Source: Halochromatium salexigens (lineage in GTDB: Bacteria; Pseudomonadota; Gammaproteobacteria; Chromatiales; Chromatiaceae). Taken from it: 45,318 nucleotides of DNA. The stretch lies in contig NZ_NHSF01000018.1 of assembly GCF_016653295.1 (NCBI RefSeq), positions 1-45,318 of the forward strand, written 5' to 3'. Made by a program: the position numbers and the translations under genes. Under the pieces are notes generated by a model. The model saw only the letters and a list, made by a program, of their open reading frames with translations, had not been told where the DNA came from and did no database searches. Shown one piece after another: positions 33,474 to 42,690 of this stretch. Every line of letters starts with the position of its first letter. Within the stretch, counting starts at the first letter, position 1.

Positions 33474-33515
33474 GCGCCGATGGAAGCAGAAACCCGGCGG
33501 CACGGCAAGCCGCAC

Positions 33516-34904
33516 TCAACTACCCGGGATGATCAGCACCTGGCCGGAACGGATCTGGTCGCCCTGGAGCTGGTTAAGATCGCGCAGAACGCTCAGATTG
33601 ACGTTGTGATTGCGCGCGATTTCGGAGAGGGTGTCGCCGGACTGGATGCGATACCGCTGAGCGCTTGCCATTGCCGCCTTCGAGAGCGCGCTCGGGGGTG
33701 ACTTAGCGAAGCGTGTGCCAGGTGGTGGATACTCGCCGAAATATTCAACGATGCCTTCCAGGATGGCTGCGGCCAGCTCGTTCTGGTAGTTCGTATCGCG
33801 CAGGCGTTTCTCTTCATCTGGATTCGAGATGAAGGCCGTCTCGACCAGCATCGATGGAATGTCCGGCGACTTGAGCACCGCAAAGCCCGCTTGCTGAATG
33901 CGCTGCTGATGGACCTCGCCGAGCCGTTGCAGCTTGGCCAAGACCTTGGCGGCCGCGATGCTGCTGAGTTCGATGGTGGCGTTCTGACTCATCTCGATCA
34001 GCACTGAGGCGAGCAGGTCATCGCGTTGCTTGAGATCAACGCCGCCGATGAGATCGGCGCGGTTCTCACGCTCGGCCAGCCAGCGCGCGGCCTCGCTGGT
34101 GGCCCCACCGGCCGAGAGGGTGAAGACCGAGGAACCGCGCACGCGCCGATCATGGAAGGCGTCGGCGTGAATCGAGACGAAGAGATCTGCTCTGTGCTTG
34201 CGCGCGATCGCGATACGCTGCCGCAGGCGGATGAAACGATCGTCGTTGCGGACCAGCACCGCGCGCATGCCAGGATGGTCATCGATGCGGGTGGCGAGCT
34301 TGCGCGCGATGGCCAGGGTGATGTCTTTCTCGCGCGTCCCGTTCGGCCCGACAGCGCCCGGGTCCTTGCCGCCGTGGCCGGCATCGACGGCGATGACCAG
34401 ATCGCGCCGCGCCGGCCGCTCAGCGGGGAGCGCTTGTTGCGCGCTCGCCGTCCTAGCGCGCGGCGATAGATCGATCACCAGGCGGTGACCGTACTCCTTG
34501 TTCGGTGCCAACTCAAAGCTCTTCGCGCGCACCGGCTGCTTGAGATCCAGCACGATGCGCAGATCATCGCCCGCGCGCACCCCACTGCGCAGACCGGCGA
34601 CCACCCGATCATCGCCAGCGGGCGCGGGGAGGTCCGATTCGAGACGGGCATCGATCAGATCGACGACGAGCCGATGCGGATTCTCCAGCGCGAAGACCTT
34701 GTGCTCGATCGGCCCGGCAAGGTCGACGACGAAGCGCGTGTACTCAGGCCCGTTCCACATGCGCGCGCCATCGACACCGACCTGCTCGCCAAAGGCCAAG
34801 CCGCTCAGACCCATGAGACTGATCAAAAGACTGTATCGAACCAGCATCCAAAGCATGCGTGAGGTACCCATCCGTCGTCGCGACCACCTGGTGTAAGGTG
34901 GCAT
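33516..34904 (-). CDS. N-acetylmuramoyl-L-alanine amidase (AmiB/AmiC type) with AMIN and LysM domains
   Basis: A 462-residue exported cell-division hydrolase. The signal sequence is at about residues 18-40, the AMIN domain at 42-145 and the Amidase_3 domain at about 168-390. Zinc ligands and the catalytic Glu are seen in VDAGHGGKDPGA (His), TREKDITLAIA (Glu), SIHADAF (His) and MLVETAFISNPDEE (Glu). The tail carries a LysM repeat, YRIQSGDTLSEIARNH to QVLIIPGS, binding peptidoglycan. AGAGGT lies five bases before the ATG at 34904. E. coli AmiC lacks LysM; AmiB has it. Confidence 0.95.
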   Translation of the reverse strand: MPPYTRWSRRRMGTSRMLWMLVRYSLLISLMGLSGLAFGEQVGVDGARMWNGPEYTRFVVDLAGPIEHKVFALENPHRLVVDLIDARLESDLPAPAGDDRVVAGLRSGVRAGDDLRIVLDLKQPVRAKSFELAPNKEYGHRLVIDLSPRARTASAQQALPAERPARRDLVIAVDAGHGGKDPGAVGPNGTREKDITLAIARKLATRIDDHPGMRAVLVRNDDRFIRLRQRIAIARKHRADLFVSIHADAFHDRRVRGSSVFTLSAGGATSEAARWLAERENRADLIGGVDLKQRDDLLASVLIEMSQNATIELSSIAAAKVLAKLQRLGEVHQQRIQQAGFAVLKSPDIPSMLVETAFISNPDEEKRLRDTNYQNELAAAILEGIVEYFGEYPPPGTRFAKSPPSALSKAAMASAQRYRIQSGDTLSEIARNHNVNLSVLRDLNQLQGDQIRSGQVLIIPGS

Positions 34905-35027
34905 TTTTACCTCTTAGAGCATAGTCGTCGCGCGCGACTTTTCCAAGTCTGAACGGTTGCTTGGAAGGGGTTCTTGACGACGTCTCGAGTTCGCTGTCGC
35001 GCTGATGCCACTGGACGTGAGCGCCGC

Positions 35028-35558
35028 TCAATCGGCGTGCGCCAAGGCCGCCAGCAGGGGCGCCCATTGCGGGCACGCGGTGAGCCTGATCCGACGACGC
35101 TCACCAGCCTGTCCGCCTGCATACTCGTCGGTCTGCTCGCCGCCAGCCCCCCCGGCATACTCGATGAACAACGCGAGATCCGCCGGTGGCAGCGCGCCCG
35201 CACCCCGCTCGGGCCATTCGACCAGGATCAAAGCGGGGCGCTCGAGCAGGTCGCGCAGACCGAGATAGTCGAGTTCCTCGGGATCGGCCAGGCGATAGAG
35301 GTCCAGATGCACCACCGGCGGTTCGACGACCTCATAGGGCTCGATCAGGGTATAGGTCGGGCTGCGCACGGGCGCCTGATAACCAAGCCCGCGCAGCAGA
35401 CCGCGCACCAAGGTGGTCTTGCCGGCGCCCAACTCACCGTGCAGATAGATCACGCCGCGATACGCCCGAAGCAACGTAGCGAGGCGTGCGCCGAACTCGA
35501 GCTGCGCGGCCTCGCCGGCCACCTCGACTGTGATCGGAGTCTGTGTGTGGCGCATCAT
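35028..35558 (-). CDS. tsaE: tRNA threonylcarbamoyladenosine biosynthesis protein TsaE
   Basis: A 176-residue ATPase that drives TsaD/TsaB in making t6A37 of ANN-decoding tRNAs. The P-loop is LHGELGAGKTTLVRGLL, followed by VRSPTYTLIEPYE and HLDLYRLADPEELDYLG. A Gly/Ala-rich segment near residue 133 with two similar EYAGG stretches separates the core from the C-terminus and is not typical. The ATG at 35558 and another at 35555 overlap the nnrD stop, so either may be used. Confidence 0.95.
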   Translation of the reverse strand: MMRHTQTPITVEVAGEAAQLEFGARLATLLRAYRGVIYLHGELGAGKTTLVRGLLRGLGYQAPVRSPTYTLIEPYEVVEPPVVHLDLYRLADPEELDYLGLRDLLERPALILVEWPERGAGALPPADLALFIEYAGGAGGEQTDEYAGGQAGERRRIRLTACPQWAPLLAALAHAD

Positions 35559-37141
35559 CGTCGCTCGGCCTGTCTGTCGGCCCCTCTCTCGGCGGCCCCT
35601 CTCTCGGCCAACCCGAGCAGGGGCTGCAAGGCGGCGATCAGGTCGCTCGCGATCAGGCCGCGCTCACCCGGCTTGGCCGCCCGATCGCCAGCCGCCGCGT
35701 GCAAGCAGACACCCACCTCGGCGGCCAGGACCGGCTCCAGCCCCTGACCGAGGAGGGCGGCGATGATGCCGGTGAGCACATCGCCCATGCCGGCGCTGGC
35801 CATGCCTGGGTTGCCATCGATACAGAGCGCGCTCGGGCGCGGCCCGGGGCCCTGGATCAGGCTGCCGGCGCCCTTCAGCACCACGACGCCGCCATAGCGC
35901 GCCTGCAGTTGCCGCACCGCGCCCAGGCGATCGGCCTCGACCTCGGCGACCGAGCTGTCCAGCAGTCGCGCCGCTTCACCGGGGTGCGGTGTCAGCACCC
36001 AGTGCTCGCGACGCTGTGGCGCCTGGGCGAGCAGATTGAGGCCGTCGGCATCCAGGACCAGCGGCAGGTCGGCTGCGAGCACGCGCTGATAGAGCGCCTG
36101 CCCCCAGGCCCCCTGCCCCAGACCCGGCCCGAGCGCGACCACGCTCGCGCGCGACAGGGCGTGATCAAGCGCGGCCTCAGGCGCAGTGGCGGACGCAGCC
36201 TCAGCCGCGTCCGGCTCGGCAATCCCTTGCACCATCAGTTCTGGTCGGCTCAGGTTCAGCACCGCCGCATGCGCTGGATGGGTCGCGATGGCGACGCGAC
36301 CGGCACCCGTGCGCAAGGCCGCCTCCCCCGCCAGGCGGGGCGCGCCGCTCATGCCGGCATCGCCGCCGACCAACAACACGAAGCCCAAGGCTCCCTTGTG
36401 CGCGCTGCGCCGCCGTGGTGGCAACAACCGCTGTTGCTGCTGCCAGTCGATGCGACGCGCGGCCGGAATCTCGCTCGCGTAGATCAGCGCCGGCACCCGC
36501 AGCGCATCGAAACAGACCTCGCCGCAATGATCGGGACCACGGCCGGTGAAAAGGCCACACTTGAGGCCAATGAAACTGATGGTGACCGCAGCCTCGAGCG
36601 CAACACCCAGCACGCGACCACTATCGGCATGCAAGCCGGACGGCATATCGAGCGCCAGGACCGGCGCCCGCGCCGCATTGCACTGCGCCACCGCATCCGC
36701 CCAGCGCCCGGTGACGGGCCGCTCGAGACCGGTGCCGAGGAGGGCATCGACGATCAGCTCGGCATCGGGCGGCAAGCGCGTGAAGGGCTCGACACTGCCG
36801 CCTGCGTCGCGGTAGGCACGCGCGGCGGCCAGCGCCGGGCCGCTGAGATGTTCATGCTCACCCAGCGTCAGCAGGCGCACCCCGAGCCGATGCTGATGCG
36901 CGAGCCGGGCGAGTACATAGCCATCGCCGCCATTGTTGCCAGCCCCGGCGAGGACCACGATCGAGCCCGCTTGCGGCCAGCGCGCGCGCAATACCGAGAA
37001 GGCCGCAGCCCCGGCCCGCTCCATCAGTGCCTCGGCGCCCACCCCTTCTTGCTCGATCGCGGCCTGATCCAGGGCCCTGACCTGCGCGGCGCGATAGAGC
37101 GCCCGGGGAAGCTGCTGCCTGTCGGGTAACGCACGCGTCAT
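35555..37141 (-). CDS. nnr: bifunctional NAD(P)H-hydrate epimerase/dehydratase
   Basis: A 528-residue repair enzyme for damaged NAD(P)H. The N-terminal YjeF_N epimerase domain (about 1-225) has VLAGAGNNGGDGYVLARL; the C-terminal ADP-dependent dehydratase domain (about 235-510) has TPHPGEAARLL and GNPGMASAGMGDVLTGI. S- and R-NAD(P)HX are returned to NAD(P)H. The ATG at 37141 follows AAGG by seven bases. A last Ala/Glu/Arg-rich stretch with repeated ERGA is low complexity. It sits between orn and tsaE, as is common. Confidence 0.95.
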   Translation of the reverse strand: MTRALPDRQQLPRALYRAAQVRALDQAAIEQEGVGAEALMERAGAAAFSVLRARWPQAGSIVVLAGAGNNGGDGYVLARLAHQHRLGVRLLTLGEHEHLSGPALAAARAYRDAGGSVEPFTRLPPDAELIVDALLGTGLERPVTGRWADAVAQCNAARAPVLALDMPSGLHADSGRVLGVALEAAVTISFIGLKCGLFTGRGPDHCGEVCFDALRVPALIYASEIPAARRIDWQQQQRLLPPRRRSAHKGALGFVLLVGGDAGMSGAPRLAGEAALRTGAGRVAIATHPAHAAVLNLSRPELMVQGIAEPDAAEAASATAPEAALDHALSRASVVALGPGLGQGAWGQALYQRVLAADLPLVLDADGLNLLAQAPQRREHWVLTPHPGEAARLLDSSVAEVEADRLGAVRQLQARYGGVVVLKGAGSLIQGPGPRPSALCIDGNPGMASAGMGDVLTGIIAALLGQGLEPVLAAEVGVCLHAAAGDRAAKPGERGLIASDLIAALQPLLGLAERGAAERGADRQAERR

Positions 37142-37181
37142 GTCATAGCCTTCCAGCGCCAGGATGACAAACCGCCCCCCA

Positions 37182-37724
37182 TCAGAGCCGCAAGAGCGCC
37201 GCGCGATAGTGCGCCAGTTCGTCGATCGACTCCTTGATATCGGACAGCGCCCGATGGGCACCTTCCTTCTTGACCGCCTCGGCCACCCGTGGTGCCCAGC
37301 GCTGCGCTAGAATCTTCACCGTGCTGACATCGAGGTTGCGATAATGGAAGAAGGATTCGAGTTGCGGCATCCAACGGGCCAGGAACCGGCGATCCTGACA
37401 AATGCTATTTCCGCACAGCGGCGAGGCCCCGGCCTTGCACCAGACCTCGAGGAATGCCAATGTCTGGCGCTCGGCCGAGCGCTCGTCCTCGCTGCTCGCG
37501 CGCACCCGCTCGAGCAGGCCTGACTGGCCATGATGGTCGCGGTTCCACTCATCCATCGCCGCCAACACATGCTCGGGCTGATGGATGGCGATCACCGGCC
37601 CCTCGGCGAGGATGTGCAGATGGGTGTCGGTCACCAGGGTGGCGATCTCGATGATCTGGTCGCGCAACGGATCGAGCCCGGTCATCTCCAGATCGATCCA
37701 GATCAGGTTCTCTTCGTGTACCAC
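37182..37724 (-). CDS. orn: oligoribonuclease
   Basis: A 180-residue DEDDh exonuclease degrading two- to five-base RNAs and pGpG. The Exo I motif [11 protein letters not shown] (residues 9-19), Exo II in [12 protein letters not shown] and Exo [17 protein letters not shown] are present. [10 protein letters not shown] is another family block. Length matches E. coli (181). It is divergent from the cytochrome gene, with 120 bases shared as upstream region, in which I see no convincing promoter. Confidence 0.97.
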
Positions 37725-37844
37725 AATCGCTCCCCAGGGTTTGAAAGGCGGCTCGATGCCGCACTTGCATCAGTGAGCCTCGATCGCTCACAGTCTCATT
37801 GCCCAACGTCACAGTATCGATCACCGAATCTCGCGGAGAATCCC

Positions 37845-38132
37845 ATGATCCAAGCGTCCATGCCGAGCCTTGTCCTTGCAACCCTCCTGACGGCCAGTCT
37901 CGGGGCCCAGGCCGAAGAGGCGATCGACGCGCAAGCCCTGGTCGACCAGAATTGCACCGGCTGTCACGGCTCCGAGGTCTACACGCGTGACGAGCGCCGC
38001 GTCGAGTCGCTCGACGCCTTGCACGGCCAGGTGCGGATGTGCGAACAAAACCTCGAGCTGACCTGGTTCGATGACCAGGTCGATGCCGTCACCACACTGC
38101 TCAACCGCGAATACTACAACTTCGAGCCTTGA
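37845..38132 (+). CDS. small c-type cytochrome
   Basis: A 95-residue exported monoheme protein. The signal peptide (about 1-23, cleavage after AQA) is followed by the heme motif CTGCH at residues 37-41. Met65 in VRMCEQNL may be the distal heme ligand; a Cys is directly beside it. The end [18 protein letters not shown] resembles the last helix of class I cytochromes c. GGAGA lies before the ATG. It is probably a periplasmic electron carrier with unknown partners. It is co-directional with rsgA, 33 bases apart, an unusual pairing by function. Confidence 0.85.
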
Positions 38133-38165
38133 GCCGAGAGTCGAGCGCGAACGGGCGGCTCGCAC

Positions 38166-39185
38166 ATGCCTCGGCGGCGTCTCTCGGAGCGACAGCTCAC
38201 GCGCATCCAACGCATTCAGGAGCGCCGCCGCAGTAAGGTCGAGGCGCGCGCCGCGCTCGCGCTCGATGCGATCGACGACGAGGCCGCGCGCGATGGTCTC
38301 GTCGTCGTCCGCCACGGTGCCAACCTGATCGTCGAGGATCAGCAAGCGCACCGCCACCAGTGCGTGACCCGACAGCACATCGGCCATCCCGTCTGCGGAG
38401 ATCGGGTCGTTTGGCAACCCTGTGGCCCACGGGCCGGCGTGATCACCGCGATCCACCCGCGCGATACCCTGCTCAGCCGTCCCGACGCCAGCGGCGCCGA
38501 GAAGCCGCTCGCCGCCAATATCGACCTGCTGGTCATCGTCGTGGCGCCACAGCCACCTCCAACCGGATTCTTGATCGACCAGTATCTGGTCGCCGCGGAG
38601 CGCATCGGGGTCGCGGCGCTGATCCTCTGCAACAAGATGGATCTGCTCGATGAGACAGCGCGCGCGCCCTTTCTCGATGCGCTCCAGCCGTATGCCGAGA
38701 TCGGCTATCCGCTGCTGCCCTTGAGTCTGAAGCACGACCCCAGCCTTGGCCCCCTGCGCCAGCGCTTTGCCGGCCAGTGCGGGATCCTGGTCGGCCAATC
38801 CGGGGTCGGCAAGTCCTCGCTCATCCAGGCGCTGCTGCCCGATCTCGAGGTCCAGGTCGGCGTCTTATCCGGCGCTACCGGGCTCGGCCGACATACCACC
38901 TCGGCGGCCACCAGCTACCGGCTCGAGTCGGGCGGCCGGCTCATCGATTCGCCCGGCGTGCGCAGTTTTCGACTCGGCGCCCTCGAACGCGCGGAATTGG
39001 AGCAAGGATTTCCTGAATTTCGGCCCTTCCTCGGGCGCTGCCGCTTCAGCGATTGTCAGCACCACCAGGAACCCGATTGTGCCATCCTCGCTGCCAGTGC
39101 CGCTGGTGCCATCGCACCGACACGGTTACGCGCCTTCCATCAACTTGCAAAGACCGTCCCACACGGTTTCAGCGGTGCGCATTAA
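38166..39185 (+). CDS. rsgA: ribosome small subunit biogenesis GTPase RsgA
   Basis: A 339-residue circularly permuted GTPase that helps 30S maturation. An OB-fold N-terminus (with CGDRVVW) is followed by G4 CNKMDLL, G1 GQSGVGKSSL and G3 DSPGVRSF in the permuted order. The C-terminal zinc finger shows CRFSDCQHHQEPDC. The basic N-terminus RRRLSERQLTRIQRIQERRR probably contacts rRNA. orn and rsgA are adjacent in E. coli too, though here a cytochrome gene lies between. Confidence 0.95.
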   Translation: MPRRRLSERQLTRIQRIQERRRSKVEARAALALDAIDDEAARDGLVVVRHGANLIVEDQQAHRHQCVTRQHIGHPVCGDRVVWQPCGPRAGVITAIHPRDTLLSRPDASGAEKPLAANIDLLVIVVAPQPPPTGFLIDQYLVAAERIGVAALILCNKMDLLDETARAPFLDALQPYAEIGYPLLPLSLKHDPSLGPLRQRFAGQCGILVGQSGVGKSSLIQALLPDLEVQVGVLSGATGLGRHTTSAATSYRLESGGRLIDSPGVRSFRLGALERAELEQGFPEFRPFLGRCRFSDCQHHQEPDCAILAASAAGAIAPTRLRAFHQLAKTVPHGFSGAH

Positions 39186-39219
39186 GACCCGTTCCAACCA
39201 TTAGCAACCGGAGAGGTGC

Positions 39220-39696
39220 ATGGCCTACTGGTTATTCAAATCAGAGCCCGATACCTTCGGCATCGACGACCTCAGGTCTCGACCCAAGCAGACCGAGCCC
39301 TGGGATGGAGTCCGCAACTACCAGGCGCGCAACATGATGCGTGATCAGATGCAGGTCGGTGATCTCGGCTTTTTCTACCACTCCAACGTCAAGGAGCCCG
39401 GCATCGTCGGCCTCATCGAGGTGGTCAGCGTCGGCTATCCAGACCCAACCGCCTTCGATCCAAACAGCCACTATTACGACCCGAAGAGCGATCCCGACAA
39501 TCCACGCTGGTATCTTGTCGACGTCCGCTACCGGCGTCATACTAAGCGCAACATACGCTTGGCCGAGTTGAAGCAGTATGCCGAGGATGTCCTTGCGGAT
39601 TTTCCGCTCGTTCGACGCGCCAACCGCTTATCCATCATGCCGGTGATGCCCGAACACTGGGACTTGATACTCGGCCTCGAAGAGGCTCCGGATTAA
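39220..39696 (+). CDS. EVE-domain protein
   Basis: A 158-residue single-domain protein of the PUA-like EVE fold. WLFKSEPDTFGIDDL, WDGVRNYQARNMMRD, GDLGFFYHSN and WYLVDVRY are the family blocks (thymocyte nuclear protein 1-like). EVE domains bind modified bases in DNA or RNA; the ligand here is unknown. A stand-alone EVE gene beside housekeeping genes argues against a restriction or defence role. AGAGGTGC precedes the ATG. Its TAA overlaps the TAA of minE on the other strand. Confidence 0.93.
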   Translation: MAYWLFKSEPDTFGIDDLRSRPKQTEPWDGVRNYQARNMMRDQMQVGDLGFFYHSNVKEPGIVGLIEVVSVGYPDPTAFDPNSHYYDPKSDPDNPRWYLVDVRYRRHTKRNIRLAELKQYAEDVLADFPLVRRANRLSIMPVMPEHWDLILGLEEAPD

Positions 39697-39959
39697 GGTG
39701 GGCTTTCCGGCAAGACGATGTTGACTTCCAGGATCTCTTGGCTGTCCTCTTGCTCGTAGTTCACCGAAACCGCGTCATTATCGACAGCGACATATTTGCG
39801 GATCACCGCCACAATTTCCTCTTGGAGTTTGGGCAGGTAGAAAGGCCGATCACGGGCGGCGCGATCGTGTGCAACGAGGATCCGCAGCCGCTCTTTAGCA
39901 ACGGAGGCCGATCCTTTATTGGGACCGGCCGCGCTTCGGAAATAGTCGATGAGCCCCAC
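39693..39959 (-). CDS. minE: cell division topological specificity factor MinE
   Basis: An 88-residue protein that drives MinCD oscillation. The GTG at 39959 gives the family start MGLIDYFRS, with GGGGGTGA just before it; a TTG one codon earlier is also possible. The anti-MinCD helix (ASVAKERLRILVAHDRA) and topological domain (KYVAVDNDAVSVNYEQ) are clear. It begins three bases after the minD stop. Confidence 0.96.
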   Translation of the reverse strand: MGLIDYFRSAAGPNKGSASVAKERLRILVAHDRAARDRPFYLPKLQEEIVAVIRKYVAVDNDAVSVNYEQEDSQEILEVNIVLPESPP

Positions 39960-39962
39960 CAA

Positions 39963-40772
39963 TCACCCCCTAAATAGTCGGCTGAACAATCCCTTCCGCT
40001 CTGGATCCAAAAAGCGCATCGGCCGTTCCTCGCCTAGATAGCGGGCCACCATGTCGCTGTAAGCGATACCGGCATCGGACTCCTGGTCCAGGATCACCGG
40101 ATTACCGGCATTGGATGCATTGAGGACAGACTTGGATTCAGGGATGACCCCAAGCATGTACAGGGCCAGGATCTCCTGAACATCCTCAAGCCCGAGCATC
40201 TCACCCCGCGCAACCCGTTCCGGTGAGTAGCGTGTTAACAATAAGAACTCTCGGATCGGCTCCTCGCCCTGGAGCGCTCGTCGCGACTTGCTTGACAGGA
40301 TACCCAACATGCGATCGGAATCGCGTACCGATGAGACCTCAGGATTGGTCACCAACAACGCATCATCGGCGTAATACATCGCCATCAAGGCGCCGTGCTC
40401 GATCCCGGCCGGCGAGTCGCAGACGATGTACTCATAGGTCTTACCAAGCTCTTCCAGGACCTGACCAACCCCTTCCAGGGTCAATGCCTCCTTATCCCGG
40501 GTCTGCGAGGCTGGCAATATGAACAGGTTCTCGCAGCGTTTATCGCGAATCAACGCTTGATTCAGATTTGCTTCACCGTTGATGACGTTGGCGAAGTCAT
40601 AGACCACTCGCCGTTCGCAACCCATGACTAGATCAAGGTTGCGCAGCCCGACATCGAAATCGATGACCGCCGTGCGATGTCCGCGCTGCGCGAGGCCCAT
40701 GGCCATGGCCGCGGCGGTCGTGGTCTTACCGACGCCCCCTTTTCCCGAGGTAATGACGATCGTTCTGGCCAA
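39963..40772 (-). CDS. minD: septum site-determining ATPase MinD
   Basis: A 269-residue membrane-cycling ATPase. The deviant Walker A is SGKGGVGKTTT at residues 9-19, with DFDVGLRNLDLVMG and DSPAGIEHGALMAM as further signatures. The C-terminal amphipathic helix KGLFSRLFRG binds the membrane. The start appears to be TTG (40772), with GGGGAG seven bases before it; no ATG lies near. It is between minC and minE in the standard order. Confidence 0.97.
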   Translation of the reverse strand: MARTIVITSGKGGVGKTTTAAAMAMGLAQRGHRTAVIDFDVGLRNLDLVMGCERRVVYDFANVINGEANLNQALIRDKRCENLFILPASQTRDKEALTLEGVGQVLEELGKTYEYIVCDSPAGIEHGALMAMYYADDALLVTNPEVSSVRDSDRMLGILSSKSRRALQGEEPIREFLLLTRYSPERVARGEMLGLEDVQEILALYMLGVIPESKSVLNASNAGNPVILDQESDAGIAYSDMVARYLGEERPMRFLDPERKGLFSRLFRG

Positions 40773-40842
40773 GTGGGACTCCCCTTCGTGTGTTGATTCT
40801 ATTTCTAAAATCGCTCGTGACCGGTGGCCACCGAACGCCTAG

Positions 40843-41628
40843 CTAAAGCGGCTCGATGCGCAAGACCTGGTGATCCAAAAACACCTGGATGCGGCGGCCT
40901 TTGAGCGTGGCCGGAATCTTGTCGCTCACCCGATAGTGACCCGCAATGGAGACGAGTTCAGCCTGGAGGTCGGCGCAAAAGATCCTGGCATTGGTATCAC
41001 CGTGCAATCCGGCCATGGCACGGCCGCGCATGGGCGCATAGACATGAATATTGCCATCGGCCATGAGTTCGGCCCCGGAATTGACTGGCGCAAGCACGGT
41101 CAGATCACCGCCAGCGGCATAGACTCGCTGCCCAGAGCGCACCGGCCGATCGATGAGATGCGACCCAGTCTCGATGCCGACCGGTGGCTCATCCGTCTGT
41201 CCGGTCACTGGTAACTCATCGACCTTGACCTCGGTCTCGCGCGCGGCTTGATACGGTTTTACGCTGTCCGCCAAGATCGCAAGCTCCATCGCCTTGGCCG
41301 CTTCATGCTGGGCGCTACCGCCGCCCCGAACCCCGACCGGAATCATACCCAGCCCGCGCAAGAGACCGACCAGTTGCGGAAAGCCAACGTCCTCTTCCAC
41401 CGAAGGCAAGGCACTGAGTTCGATGACCACCGGTGTGTGCTCGAAAAAGCCCGGCGCTTGCTGAACCTTCGGCGTCAGCTCCGCCTCCACCGCATCCATA
41501 TCCAGTCGCAACAACCGAATCACGGGTAAGGTAAACGCGGCAGCCTTGAGTTCAAAGGCAGGCCCGACACCGCTGGACCCAGCGCTCGGCGCTCGGTCGT
41601 CCACCGGTGAATCATGGGTCAATGACAT
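40843..41628 (-). CDS. minC: septum site-determining protein MinC
   Basis: A 261-residue FtsZ inhibitor. The N-terminal domain (about 20-125) opposes FtsZ; a variable linker (about 126-155) leads to the C-terminal beta-helix with RPVRSGQRVYAAGGDLTVL, GAELMADGNIHVYAPMRGRA and ARIFCADLQAELVSIAG, which binds MinD. AGGAG precedes the ATG. It lies 70 bases before minD. Confidence 0.96.
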   Translation of the reverse strand: MSLTHDSPVDDRAPSAGSSGVGPAFELKAAAFTLPVIRLLRLDMDAVEAELTPKVQQAPGFFEHTPVVIELSALPSVEEDVGFPQLVGLLRGLGMIPVGVRGGGSAQHEAAKAMELAILADSVKPYQAARETEVKVDELPVTGQTDEPPVGIETGSHLIDRPVRSGQRVYAAGGDLTVLAPVNSGAELMADGNIHVYAPMRGRAMAGLHGDTNARIFCADLQAELVSIAGHYRVSDKIPATLKGRRIQVFLDHQVLRIEPL

Positions 41629-41681
41629 GGTCTCAAGGATACTCCTTTAGGATTTCAGTCGGCGCGTCCCGGCTCGGTCGT

Positions 41682-42026
41682 TCAACCTGGAGGCCACTGC
41701 AGGGCTCGCCCACCGATCAGGTGAACATGCAGGTGATAGACGGTCTGCCCGCCGCCAGCGTTGCAGTTGATGACCGTTCGGTATCCATGCTCGGCGATGC
41801 CCTCCTGCTCGGCGATCTTGGCCGCGGCCAACAGCAGACGGCCAAGCAGCTCGGCGTCATCCGGTTCGGCATCATTGAGCGTCGGGATCGGCTTGCGCGG
41901 GATCACCAAGATATGCACCGGCGCCTGAGGATGGAGGTCGCGGAAGGCCACCACCGCCTCGTCCTCATAGACGAGGTCCGCTTCCACCTCAGCGTTCGCG
42001 ATCTTGCCGAAGATCGTATCGGACAT
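41682..42026 (-). CDS. hinT: HIT-family purine nucleoside phosphoramidase HinT
   Basis: A 114-residue protein of the histidine-triad family. The active-site HLHVHLIGGR sits near the C-terminus (His-x-His-x-His). TIFGKI, FRDLHPQAPVHILVIPRK and GGGQTVYH are family blocks. HinT hydrolyses AMP-lysine and adenosine phosphoramidates. It follows recR after 30 bases. Confidence 0.95.
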   Translation of the reverse strand: MSDTIFGKIANAEVEADLVYEDEAVVAFRDLHPQAPVHILVIPRKPIPTLNDAEPDDAELLGRLLLAAAKIAEQEGIAEHGYRTVINCNAGGGQTVYHLHVHLIGGRALQWPPG

Positions 42027-42056
42027 GGTTCTTTTCGCCTCTTGGGTTGGGTTCGG

Positions 42057-42653
42057 TCAAAGCCCCTGGCGGCCGGCGAACGCATGCGCCAGCGTGCCAC
42101 CATCCACGAATTCGAGTTCGCCCCCGAGCGGCACGCCATGGGCGATCCGGCTCAGCCGCAGACTCGAGCAACGCGCCAACTCGCTGATGTAGTGTGCTGT
42201 GGCCAGCCCTTCGACCGTTGGACTAATGGCCAGGATCGCCTCATCAAGCTCGGGTTCGTTGAAGCGCGCCTCGAGCCGATCGAGGCCGAGTTCCTCGGGA
42301 CCGATGCCATCGAGCGGAGACAAACGCCCACCAAGCACAAAATAGAGCCCGTCGTAGTCCGCTGCCTGCTCGATGGCAACGATATCCGATGGCTGCTCGA
42401 CGATACAGAGCAGGCTGACATTGCGGCGCGCGTTCGCGCAAATCTGACAACGGGTGTGCTCGGTCAGGGTGCGGCAACGCTCGCAACGCCCGATGCGTTC
42501 CATCGCCGCGTCCATCACCCGCGCCAACTGGCGTCCCGCGTCACGATCGCGCTCCAACAGATGAAAGGCCATGCGCTGCGCCGATTTTGGCCCGATCCCG
42601 GGCAAACACCGGAGCGACTCGATGAGCTGATTCAGCAGGCTTGAATCGGACAC
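42057..42653 (-). CDS. recR: recombination mediator RecR
   Basis: A 198-residue protein assisting RecFO in loading RecA at gaps. An N-terminal helix-hairpin-helix ([20 protein letters not shown]), a zinc finger of the C-x2-C...C-x2-C type ([16 protein letters not shown]) and a Toprim domain ([17 protein letters not shown]) appear in order. ATSELA is represented by ATAHYISEL. The dnaX-ybaB-recR order is widespread. Confidence 0.97.
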   Translation of the reverse strand: MSDSSLLNQLIESLRCLPGIGPKSAQRMAFHLLERDRDAGRQLARVMDAAMERIGRCERCRTLTEHTRCQICANARRNVSLLCIVEQPSDIVAIEQAADYDGLYFVLGGRLSPLDGIGPEELGLDRLEARFNEPELDEAILAISPTVEGLATAHYISELARCSSLRLSRIAHGVPLGGELEFVDGGTLAHAFAGRQGL

Positions 42654-42690
42654 CGGGGATAACCGCCAATGACACCAGCCAGCGACCGAC

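Noticed and set aside
35543-37129. 528-codon open frame on the plus strand
   Set aside because: It lies opposite nnrD, whose two domains are clear; no recognisable protein features.
39220-39696. EVE protein as part of a modification-dependent restriction system
   Set aside because: It is a single domain without a nuclease or McrB-like partner, and its neighbours are housekeeping genes.
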